Below are positions 31,198 to 40,505 of a stretch of 64,000 nucleotides of DNA, in pieces (position 1 is the stretch's first letter; each line of letters opens with the position of its first letter). The position numbers were made by a program, and so were the translations under genes. The notes below the pieces were generated by a model. That model did no database searches. It saw nothing but the letters and a program-made list of their open reading frames with translations, and was not told the DNA's origin. This DNA comes from Plantago ovata (taxonomy: Eukaryota > Streptophyta > Magnoliopsida > Lamiales > Plantaginaceae): contig CM051458.1 in the NCBI GenBank assembly GCA_028274465.1, forward strand, positions 75,331,766-75,395,765, given 5' to 3'.

Positions 31198-32520
31198 CTT
31201 TTCAGACCTAGAGAAGTAAATAAATAAAACTGAAATTAATACTCTAAAATAACTTCTATGATCACAATCAGCGACTAAATAAACTAGGACTTTAGCTTTA
31301 TTCAGTTCTCACTATTTTCACATACTCCTGACCCCTTTAGAGAGTACGAACCATCATTTTATAATAGTTGTAGTGAGCCAAGATCCATGCTTGCACTATT
31401 ATAGCCCCAGCTATGGTTGATCACTATAATAACCAAACAGGTAGGTCTCCAAACCAATCGTACAATACAACTCTTGGTTGATCAAAACCATTTTGATCGA
31501 TGTCCTCAAAATATGTCTGACGCTATGGCGACTCGACATAATTCAAGTAAGTCATAACCATCATACGGCACCAACAATGGCCCTATGAAGGCAACTTTCT
31601 TACGGCAAACGGAGTAAGCACTATGGTGCATATTACCCACGAGATTAGTAAGTCCATTTAACCTTCAATTATGATGGGTGACATCATGTGATTTAATCGA
31701 GACTTAAATTAATTGGAGAACATTTAAATGGGGTATTTAATCGCTTGACCAAGATCCCTAACATGCATCACATAATGGGTGCCGCCTACCCAAGGCTCAT
31801 GCAATGCGGTCCAACAAGTAATGAGTGCCTTCTACTCATACATATCAATTGCGGACTAGCAAGTAATGGGTGCCGCCTACCCATGCATATGACAGATGCG
31901 GTCCGGAAACTATGGGTGCCGCCTACCCATACAATAAAAGCGGACTAACGATATTTAAATACAATATTTAAATATTAAATTGCTTATGTAGACATTCAAC
32001 ACATGTGATACAACCAAGGTTGAGCATATAAGTAGTTGTTGTGGATTATTATCATTATATGTAAGTCAAAATCTAATTAATAAATTCTCTAAGAATTTTC
32101 AAAACATTTGAAACAAGTTTAATAATAATATAATCTTCCAAAGCATTACATTAATATTAAAATGTAGTTTATAAACTATTTATAAACTAACAAACATGTT
32201 ACTAATATTATAAACTTATATTTATGTCTCTAGACATTTTAATCACTTTCCAAAAGTATTAATAGGGTTTAAATATAATTTATAAACCATTTATAAATTA
32301 AATAACAAGTTTCTAAAACTCTAGGGACCTCTTTACAATTCATAGAAAGCTGAAATTAAGTTTCTGGGTCAAATTGAAAGTATTTAGTAATTTTGAGGCA
32401 AATCCGCAAGGCACAGAAGTTCAGGGGCTTGAGCCCCAATAAGACAGAAACTGTCAAATTGGAGAACAAGTCCTTGAAGTTACCTTTCAAATTGGAGAAC
32501 AAGTCCATGATACAACCTAG
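31198..32520 (-). other. leader of element B
   Basis: Non-coding. Contains the hairpin array (31770-31949), AT-rich sequence and, near 32456 and 32488, two copies of TCAAATTGGAGAACAAGTCC. The solo G LTR follows and then the primer site. Confidence 0.7.
31770..31949 (-). repeat. four-unit hairpin array in the leader of element B
   Basis: Hairpins at 31776-31792, 31821-31839, 31866-31884 and 31911-31931 with the loop GCCGCCT (GCCTTCT in the second). Arms are ATGGGT/ACCCAT, but ATGAGT/ACTCAT in the second unit, a paired change. Each is followed by GCGG(T/A)C. The array lies about 570 nt upstream of the gag ATG, as in element C. Confidence 0.85.
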
Positions 32521-33842
32521 TGATGATCACGAATTTGTCAGACTCGATTAATCAAATAAATTTGTTATTTAGCCAAAGGCAATTCACAACTACAACGAAA
32601 ACCGTAGTGTAGCAGTAGAATAACCTCGAGTGTCGATCTCTAAGGACTATAACTAGCTTTATCTAATCTAATTTAGAATATAAAAACAGCAGACGATATA
32701 GCAAAGGTTTTTCTTAACAGATAATGGAGATTGGTGATAGTATGGTCCTTCAAAGCATAACGGGTTAATCATGCATAAATTCCTCGGTTTTGCATGGAGA
32801 TCTTTGATCAATTAATTGTCCTGTTGTAATTATCAAACACTACGAAGATATAGATTTGGATAGGTCAAAGACTATTAAATTGTCCAATTGTGTTCCGTAA
32901 TTATTCAACACTACGAAGATATAGATTTTGATAGGTCAAAGACTATTAAATTGTCCAATTGTGCGCAATAATTAATCAACAATACGAAGATAGAGATTTT
33001 GATGATCAAAGAAATAAAGCAATAACACGGAGTATAATGCGCGATATAGCCATTAGCATAATTATCAACCCTTCGCTAAGAATTCACATACTATCACCAA
33101 CGAGAAGTTTAGCTACTCATAGTTGTCATGCAGTCAACAGAAATTATAGAAGAAAACATGTTGAAAGATATATAAAAATAAGTAGAAAAACTGTAAGATA
33201 CAATGTTACCGAAGGTTGTCAGTCTCCGAAGACTCGCGATCTTACAAGCTCCAAACTGCTATGAAAAAGTATCTCCTAAGCTATGAACCCCCAGAACAGG
33301 CTCTGGGAAGTTCCTACCTAAAACTACAGAGAAAGGTGAGAGAATAGGTCTGGAAAAGTATGAAATTCGGAGAAAAACTGAGCAACTATATATAGTGTTC
33401 GAATTATTGTGGGGCGAAGGGCCCCACACACCGGGCGAGTCGCCTGGTGTGGGGCGATTCGCCCCACATCCCGGGCGATTCGCCCGGGAGAAAAAGTCGG
33501 GATTTTGCGCGTTTTCGACGCGTTTTTGGATTTCTTCCCCTTTTCGGACTCGGTTTCTGACTTCTAGTGGCCTTCTAACCTCCAGATTCGACCCCTAGAC
33601 TTCAAATCCTATCTGGAAACCTTCAGATACTCCAATTAGGCTTCTGGAACACCAATTACTTGTCAACTTCAATATAATTGCCCGGAAATCCTCGTTTTTC
33701 AACCAAAACCTGTAAAATAAAAACTAAAGGGAAACGTGACACTATTCTAATAAAATGCACTAAAATATAGCTAAATTAACAAAGAGGATAGCTAAAATAG
33801 GTGAAAAAGGCTCAAATGAAAGTGTAAAATACACATTCATCA
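32521..33842. repeat. solo LTR of the G family (copy 4) inside element B
   Basis: 1322 bp, TGATGATC...ATTCATCA, flanked by CCTAG at 32516-32520 and 33843-33847. It is longer than the other copies because a segment of about 75 bp is tandemly repeated (32830-33005). TATA-like CTATATATAG at 33387-33396 and a GC palindrome block at 33408-33490. Confidence 0.9.
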
Positions 33843-33846
33843 CCTA

Positions 33847-33858
33847 GCTCTGATACCA
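33847..33858 (-). other. primer binding site, initiator Met tRNA (element B)
   Basis: The minus strand reads TGGTATCAGAGC, a perfect 12-base match to the plant copia consensus, one base from the 5' LTR end. Confidence 0.92.
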
Positions 33859-33859
33859 C

Positions 33860-35825
33860 TGTTAGAAAAAGTGAGAAAATTTGCCTCTAAGGCTAAGCAG
33901 CGGAAGTTTAATTTTTTTTTAATCTCACTAAAACTGATATGACTATATTGTTTATTAAACTGGAAGAAATCACTTACGTGTCCTCCAGTAGATAAGAAAA
34001 TTGACCGGGTATTTGTTCCTCAATCTCCAGACAAAGCCTTGCAATCTCCTCGTCCGGCTGGTTGATTTCTTCTTCGTCAGAGATGAAATCTTCGTCAACA
34101 AAATCTCCAAGATGGCTCATCAACAGGTTGATTAATTCCTTCGACCTTGGTATCCACGGGCAATGTTTCCACAAGAACGCTAGGAGGTTCTTTTGTGTTT
34201 TTGAACTACTGAGAAAAATTATTGTTTCTGACTATCAGAGAAGAATATTTTACATGTTGTTGGAATAGAATAGAAGACTGACTTTCTTTCTTTCTGATTT
34301 AGTCAGTTAGTTAGTTCAGAAAATCACGTAAGATTACCAAGTAAATCTTACTGACTAAAAGACTCATCAAGTCAACAACTAACTAACTAAGAGATAATAA
34401 TAAAATTATTTCAGTCAAAACAAAAAGAATAAGTCCAAAAAGAAAAAAGGGAGAGAGAAAGAAAAGAGGAAGAAGGAAACGTGGGGCAGCTCCCAGCTGC
34501 CCACACGTTTCACTTGGCGCGTGCACTGCACGCGCCAATTTACACTCGCCTGGCGCGTGTGCACGCGCCAGGCTAAGAGTTCAGCTGGGCCTAACGGCCC
34601 AGCTTATTTACTTCTTCTTCTTCTCTGGGCCTCTCTCTCTTAAATCACGTCCAAGTTTACAAGTCTTCAATTAATTAAATCCAATTCAAATCAATTAATT
34701 ATATTTCTAAGATATATTCCATATATAATAAATTAATATTAATCTAATCAATAATAATTCTACTATATTTATGTATAATAATTTAATATTAATCTAATTA
34801 ATATTTAATTCAATGTACATAACTCATTTGTAGAAACACCACCTTGAAGTGTGACCCATAGGGCCTTGCACATTAAGCAATAATCTAATTAAGGTCACGA
34901 TAAATTCCTAGACAATTTGTCAGACAATATTAATATGCAAGGAACGTTTGTGAGGAAAACAAACCACCTGTAGCGTGGGGTACTTTGATGATACGGTCCA
35001 TTCATTCACGAATACCCGAATGAGTCTAGAATATGGTTATGTGTCTATTCTAACAACTCCATTCATTTTCTCTCAATCTTATTAGTCGATCCATGAATTA
35101 TGTCCAAACACCATTTTGACATATTCACATACGGTGGTCACCTGTTTTGTGATCGCACTAAATATGAGAAGTGAGTATTCTCTCCTTGTATCTATTACGG
35201 AGGAATGAATCCTATCTTGGCCCAATCACTCACACCATATGTTTCCTAATGTACCCAGCGCATGCCGTATCTACCCTACTTTAAGAGTGCAAGCGTTGCG
35301 CATGGTCAAAGTACATTATTTCACATATGATGTAGTATTGGCCTCAAGTCTAAGGACTACTAACATCACCCCACACATCGATACTACCATAGACACTTAA
35401 ATAGATTTACCAAATGGTTTCTCGATTGGGTATGCCAACACTCTCCAAAGTGTTCATATGCTCATTATGAATAACCAGGTTCATTCGTAGCAATGAGACC
35501 TGCTACATCCTCAAAGGATCTAATGCAGCATATGCTAGCTTCAATTGCATCATTGATATCCCGTATCTCAATGACCTTCAGCTAGTGGCTTATTTTAGGA
35601 CTTAATAATTGACACACAAGCTCCCACTAACTTGGTGATTACCTTAAGTCCTTGGGAACATTTTATTGAACAATTCAAACAACCAAATAATGTATTCATA
35701 AAATGCAGTGCCAATTGTATTTAATAATGTGTAAGTACATGAACATAGATAAATAACAATAACTGAATGTGATCAAGTACATATCGTCCCTATCGTAGGT
35801 TGTCTCTAGGACATATATACTTTCA
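33860..35825 (-). repeat. 5' LTR of element B
   Basis: 1966 bp, pairs with 24856-26828. The third GC hairpin differs from that in the other LTR yet still pairs (GCCTGGCGCGTG/CACGCGCCAGGC). It carries the same acidic 66-codon ORF (34174-33974) and GTAAGT. Confidence 0.92.
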
Positions 35826-36448
35826 CGTATGCCATCATACTCTCATCTCCGTGTGTTTGGTTGTCTTTGCTATCCTCTTATACCAAACAGTACTATTCAT
35901 AAGTTGCAAGCACGTTCTATGCCGTGTGTATTTTTAGGTTATCCTCCAGATCACCGTGGCTATAAGTGTTATGATTTATCATCTCGCAAAGTGATTATAA
36001 TAATTCGTCACGTTTAGTTTGATGAGACTAAATTTCCTTTCTCTTCTCTTCCTTCACCATCAAATGATTCGTATGATTTTTTAGATCATTCCCCCACTGC
36101 TTGGCTTCAAAATTTGTTGCATGCCCCACACGCAACACTTGATCCGTTGTCACCGGCCCAGCCTAGTTCCCCAGCCTCTCCATCCCACTCGGCTACCTCT
36201 CCTCTAGGCTCACCAGCACCTCCGGCCCAATCCAGTACCACCCCATCTCCAGCACAGTCCGGCTCCTATTTGGACTCTGCTGGCAGCCCTATTTCGCCCA
36301 CTTCACAACGTCCAAGAGTTGATCCTATTCCCATACATCCAGACATTCGGCCTTCTCCACCTCCCCGTTCCCTTCCAAGTCCAAGTAAGATGGTCACGCG
36401 TAGTCAACGTGGTTATTTTGCTCCCAAAAAAGTTTTGGATTTGCATAC
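35826..36448 (+). pseudogene. element A: integrase end and Pro/Ser-rich linker
   Basis: Resumes with [20 protein letters not shown] and [15 protein letters not shown], the integrase C-terminal region of copia. A stop at about 36015 breaks it. The following Pro/Ser-rich spacer precedes the RT. The segment is interrupted by the Cassandra element at 36449. Confidence 0.82.
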
Positions 36449-36483
36449 TGTAACGCCCCAGATTTCAGAGGCTTAAAAGGGTT

Positions 36484-36605
36484 GAGAACGCTACTCATAC
36501 CAACAAGGTGCACCTTTCTTTTCGGGAATCCACCTATAAGAACTTCAGAGTTAAGCGTGCTTGCTCTGGAGCAATTCTAGGATGGGTGACCCACTGGGAA
36601 GTTCC
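36484..36605 (+). ncRNA. 5S-rRNA-like domain in Cassandra LTR 1
   Basis: Matches the plant 5S rRNA internal region: AGTTAAGCGTGCTTG, then CTAGGATGGGTGACC and TGGGAAGTTCC, which cover the pol III control region of 5S genes. The ends are diverged, so it is not a functional 5S gene. The second copy is at about 36971-37092. Confidence 0.85.
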
Positions 36606-36970
36606 CGGTGCGCGCACGAGTGAGGACAAAGTGCGCGGATTAGAATCCGTGTTGGTCTGTGGGGCCAGCATATCACCCCGAAGAGCGCCCATCAGTAACC
36701 TTGTCGGCCCGTTGGGCTGGGTCTCGGCCCGTTAGTGGGCCGGGTCGTTACAAGTGGTATCAGAGCGGGACTATCTGGAACTGCAGGAACTAAGTGCCAT
36801 CCGGGGCAAAGTGCTACACCGCATCGACGGTGGGAGCCACCTCTTGAGCCTGGAGGGGCCACCTCTAGAATCCTGCACGGATGGTTGGTCTCGGGACAGC
36901 GCGCAACGAGGACGTTGCATTTAAGAGGGGGTGATTGTAACGCCCCAGATTTCAGAGGCTTAAAAGGGTT

Positions 36971-37092
36971 GAGAACGCTACTCATACCAACAAGGTGCAC
37001 CTTTCTTTTCGGGAATCCACCTATAAGAACTTCAGAGTTAAGCGTGCTTGCTCTGGAGCAATTCTAGGATGGGTGACCCACTGGGAAGTTCC
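36971..37092 (+). ncRNA. 5S-rRNA-like domain in Cassandra LTR 2
   Basis: Same sequence as in LTR 1, 487 bp downstream. It keeps GGATGGGTGACC, the C-box core. Confidence 0.85.
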
Positions 37093-37239
37093 CGGTGCGC
37101 GCACGAGTGAGGACAAAGTGCGCGGATTAGAATCCGTGTTGGTCTGTGGGGCCAGCATATCACCCCGAAGAGCGCCCATCAGTACCCTTGTCGGCCCGTT
37201 GGGCTGGGTCTCGGCCCGTTAGTGGGCCGGGTCGTTACA

Positions 37240-38809
37240 CATAGTACGGTATCAAAATCGCCACTTCCTCGTAAACCTCTAGATGCCCTTAATGACCCGA
37301 ATTGAAAAATGGCTATGCAAGATGAATTTGATGCTCTTATTAATAATAAGACGTGGGTTTTGGTGCCACGTCCTCCTAATGTTAATGTTATTCGTTCTAT
37401 GTGGATTTTTGCTCATAAAGAAAGTTCTGATGGTACTTTTGAGCGGCATAAGGCTCGTCTTGTAGGTGATGGAAAGACTCAACAGGTTGGCATCGATTGT
37501 GGTGAGACTTTTAATCCTGTGGTTAAACCTGCTACGATTCGTATAGTTCTCAGTCTTTCTCTTTCGAAGGGTTGGCAACTTCGTCAGTTGGACGTTAAGA
37601 ATGCTTTCTTGCATGGAGAGCTTAATGAGACGGTTTATATGCATCAACCTATGGGTTTTCGTGACCCTGCTCATCCGGATCATGTGTGTCTTCTTCGCAA
37701 ATCTCTGTATGGCTTGAAACAGGCGCCCAAGGCATGGGTTTATATGTTTTTCTGATTTCTTGCTTTCTCTGGGTTTTACTAATAGTAAATCTGACACTTC
37801 CTTGTTCATATTCCGGAATGGCTCCCAGATGGCATATATTTTTCTCTATGTTGATGATATCATTCTGACTGCTTCTTCTGATTCTCTCTGGTGCTCCATT
37901 ATGAATCATCTTGCTTCTGAATTTACCATGAAGGATATGGGTCCCTTGCATTATTTTCTTGGTGTGGCTGTGACTCGTCATCAGGATGGACTTTTTCTCT
38001 CTCAACGCAAGTATGCAGGTGAAATTATTGAGCGGGCCGACATGTCCTCTTGTAACCCGGCCAGAACACATGCCAACACACATCTGAAGCTCAGTGGCTC
38101 ATCCGGCACCCCATATGCCGACCCCACACAGTACCGTAGTCTTGCAGGTGCCTTGCAATATCTCACCTTTACTCGTCCAGATATTTCTTATGCTGTTCAA
38201 CAGATTTGTCTGCATATGCATGATCCTAAGGTTGAACATATGAATGCCCTCAAACGCATTCTTCGATATCTTCAGGGTACGCTTGAGTATGGCCTTCATC
38301 TATATCCTTCTTCCTCTTTTATGCTTGTTTCATACACTGATGCTGATTGGGCGGGTTGTCCTGATACACGTCGATCGACGTCCGGTTACTGTGTTTTTCT
38401 TGGGACTAATCTACTCTCCTGGTCTGCCAAACGACAACCTACCATCACTTGCTCCAGTGCGGAAGCTGAATATCGTGGTGTTGCTAATGTTGTTTCCGAG
38501 TCATGTTGGCTTCGGAACTTACTATTGGAGCTTCATTGTCCGATTTCCAAAGCTACACTCGTCTATTGTGACAATGTGAGTGCCATCTACTTGTCTGGAA
38601 ATCCGGTGCAACACCAACGCATCAAGCATATTGAGATAGATATTCATTTTGTTCGTGAACAAGTTGCCCGTGAGCAGGTTCGTGTGCTACATGTGCCTTC
38701 TCGCTATCAGATAGCGGATATCTTCACCAAAGGACTACCGCAAGTGCTCTTTGATGATTTTCGTACCAGTCTCAATGTGTGTCAACCTCCCGTTTCGACT
38801 GCGGGGGTG
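37240..38809 (+). pseudogene. element A: reverse transcriptase and RNase H
   Basis: RT blocks [35 protein letters not shown] and [12 protein letters not shown], a frame shift near 37745, then YIFLYVDDIILTASS (active site). RNase H has [17 protein letters not shown] and [12 protein letters not shown], then the end motif [10 protein letters not shown] Trp codon near 37305 is TGA. The final stop overlaps the first bases of the LTR (polypurine GCGGGGGTG just before). Almost the same RNase H is in element D. Confidence 0.88.
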
Positions 38810-39063
38810 TGATAGATTATATAATTAGTTTGTATATAATTAGATAATCTTAGAATAGAAGTCAGTTTATAGTTAGGACAACTATTTACTTATGAGATAA
38901 TGGGGAAAGAAGCCGTTTTGTTTTTGGGGTGGGAGGCCAAAGTGAGTCCTTTCTTTTTTCGAGTATTCGACAACATAGCCTTGGTAGTAGGACTCTTTGG
39001 ATTGTATTGCCTATATATTGTTACGTAATGGAATGGAATCATTCACGGGAAATATTTCTTACA
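38810..39063 (+). repeat. 3' LTR of element A
   Basis: 254 bp, TGATAGATTATATAATTAG...TTTCTTACA. Downstream sequence is a minus-strand LINE frame that begins exactly at the LTR end, which confirms the boundary. The 5' partner is not present in the window. Confidence 0.8.
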
Positions 39064-39517
39064 GTTTCTACGTCTGAATAATATTTGTGCAGCATTTGAT
39101 ACGTAGTTTGACAAGTAAAGATTCCGTTTGCAGACTCACTCCAGATTGGTACATCCTCTGTTGCACTCAAAATCAGTGGGAAATCTCTAATCTGCTGCAA
39201 GATATTAGTTGGATTTGCAGTACGAAGATCCTGAAGATGCCATTCTCCATAATGGTTTACTACATCGCAAAGTTTCAGGCCTTTATCCTCAGGTGCAATG
39301 TTAGTGACGAGATCACAAAGAGGTTTAGGTCCCAACGAGTTATCAAACCAAAATGAAATTCTTCTCCCATTCCCTATTTTCCACCTGAAAAAAGGTTTTA
39401 ATAATAGAGTAGCACACCTCATAATTCCTTTCCAAGTCGGGCTATCTCCCAGCTTGCTCAAACACTGGAAAATGTTGGAATTCTTGAGATATTTGTTCTG
39501 AACGAGTTTTGACCAAA
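39064..39517 (-). pseudogene. L1-type LINE ORF2 fragment (downstream of RT)
   Basis: The minus strand reads LWSKLVQNKYLKNSN, then GDSPTWKGIMRCATLL, FFRWKIGNGRRISFWFDNSLG and SANGIFTCQTTYQMLHKYYSDVET, the region between RT and the C-terminal zinc finger of plant L1 ORF2. It starts at the MULE boundary and is cut by the element A LTR. It continues, in protein order, the fragment at 10269-10664. The last residues of the open frame (below 39064) are LTR-encoded and do not belong. Confidence 0.82.
39509..39517 (-). other. 9-bp target site duplication of the MULE, right copy
   Basis: TTGACCAAA, the reverse complement of TTTGGTCAA at 10656-10664. It encodes the shared FWS/LWS point of the LINE protein. 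Confidence 0.7.
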
Positions 39518-39954
39518 GGGTAATGCTATGGTGACGTAACTGTTGTAAGTCGTAACGTTACGACTTTACACTTGTAAACACTTGTAAACAGTTGTAAACA
39601 CTTGTAATCATGATCTGGATGGTTGGAAATCATTTACAACCATCATCTACCATTTACAACTTGATTATCTTGGTTGTAAATGGGATTTTCCGTTTACAAC
39701 TGAGTTATCTTGGTTGTAAATGATAAATTCCGTTCTTATTAAAAAAATTTAATGACGGTGGGGATCGAACTCTGGTCGCTGGAGTAAAAGAATCCAAACA
39801 TTACCACTCAGCCACTTTTGATGTATGCACAATATCAAAAACAATACTAGTTTAACAATAAATGTAATTTACAATTTCAAAAACAATAGTACTACTTAAC
39901 AATAAATGTAATTTACAATTTGAAAATTTCATAACCCTAGCCGTTCATTAGGAC
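39518..39954 (+). repeat. MULE terminal inverted repeat, right copy
   Basis: About 437 bp, same order of parts as 10665-11075: palindrome GTCGTAACGTTACGAC at 39549-39564, ACTTGTAAAC repeats, CATTTACAAC/GTTGTAAATG inverted pairs, tRNA-like module (39757-39815, minus strand) and ATAACCCTAGCCGTT at the inner end. Confidence 0.72.
39757..39815 (-). other. tRNA-like A box/B box module, second copy
   Basis: TGGCTGAGTGG matches the A-box consensus and GAGTTCGATCC matches the B-box, about 30 nt apart on the minus strand. No acceptor stem. Could act as a pol III promoter in the MULE end. Confidence 0.5.
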
Positions 39955-40141
39955 AGACGGAGTTCAAAAATATTGCTACTTGTAGATCAGTCGATTCTTC
40001 TTCAATCTTTGATCATTCGATTCATCCCGATACTGCAAACTTCTTTCTTGACACCGGAGAGTTCAATTCATAGGTAACATAACAATCATACTCATTGTTA
40101 GTAATTTGAATCTCGTTCAATTATGCGAATTGTAATTTTAC

Positions 40142-40505
40142 GGTTGAAATTGGTGGTCGAGATGATATTGCAGTGCTTCTAGTTACTCATGATGCCTACT
40201 AGTTCGCCTTAATATTCAAATTTCTTGGTCTGTTCTGTTGTGCTGGTCTAGTTTTGTCCTATCAGGGTTGAAATTAGGGGTGGATATGATATTGCAATGC
40301 TTCTAGTTACTCATGATGCCTACTAGTTGGCCTTAATAGTCAAATTCCTTGTTATGTTCAGTTGTTTTGGCCTAGTTTTGTCCTATCACGGTTGAAATTA
40401 GGGGTGGATAAGATATTGCAATGCTTCTAGTTACTCATGATGCCTACTAGTTGGCCTTAATATTCAAATTACTTGTTTTGTTAAGTTGTGTTAGTCTAGT
40501 TGGGT
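40142..40505 (+). repeat. three-copy tandem repeat in the first intron of the MULE gene
   Basis: Unit of 124 bp starting GGTTGAAATT at 40142, 40266 and 40390, with the shared core TTCTAGTTACTCATGATGCC. It lies between a 5' exon (about 39930-40072, donor ATAG|GTAACA) and the acceptor TATTGTAG at 40778, so it is probably intronic. Confidence 0.8.

Larger units (their letters stand above)
24856..35825 (-). mobile_element. Ty1/copia element B, nearly complete
   Basis: Minus strand: 5' LTR 35825-33860, perfect tRNA-iMet primer site, leader with a four-hairpin array, gag-protease-integrase start, integrase-RT-RNase H, polypurine tract AAGTGGGAGAT and 3' LTR 26828-24856. The target duplication is CGTAT on both sides. 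The LTRs are about 98 percent alike by eye, so insertion is fairly recent. One single-base shift near 29660 separates the two reading frames, and a solo G LTR sits in the leader. Family members C and E are in this window. Confidence 0.92.
36449..37239 (+). mobile_element. Cassandra-type TRIM, complete
   Basis: Two 304-bp LTRs (36449-36752 and 36936-37239), TGTAACGCCCCAG...GTCGTTACA, that differ at only one base I can see. Between them are a perfect primer site TGGTATCAGAGC (36755-36766), 170 bp of non-coding sequence and a polypurine tract AAGAGGGGGTGAT. Each LTR holds a 5S-rRNA-like domain. It has no proteins and must be moved in trans. The flanks CATAC/CATAG are a 5-bp target duplication with one mismatch. 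It is probably among the youngest insertions here. Confidence 0.92.
13782..39063 (+). mobile_element. Ty1/copia element A, composite with nested insertions
   Basis: Pieces of one plus-strand copia element lie at 22140-23582, 24720-24855, 35826-36448, 37240-38809 and the 3' LTR 38810-39063. They are separated by element G, a solo G LTR, element B and a Cassandra TRIM. Five-base target duplications flank the solo LTR (CGCAC) and B (CGTAT), which proves the nesting. The 5' LTR is not seen and may lie in or before the gap. Protein and LTR details are closest to element D (50360-55049). The 3' LTR end lies inside a minus-strand LINE. Confidence 0.8.

Noticed and set aside
36484..36605. Functional 5S rRNA gene
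   Set aside because: Ends diverged, bounded by LTR sequence and followed by a primer site. It is a Cassandra LTR.
36508..36735. 75-codon ORF (repeated at 36995-37222)
   Set aside because: It is a chance frame through the 5S-like Cassandra LTR, so not coding.
36692..37000. Minus-strand 102-codon ORF
   Set aside because: Antisense of the Cassandra LTR and internal region.
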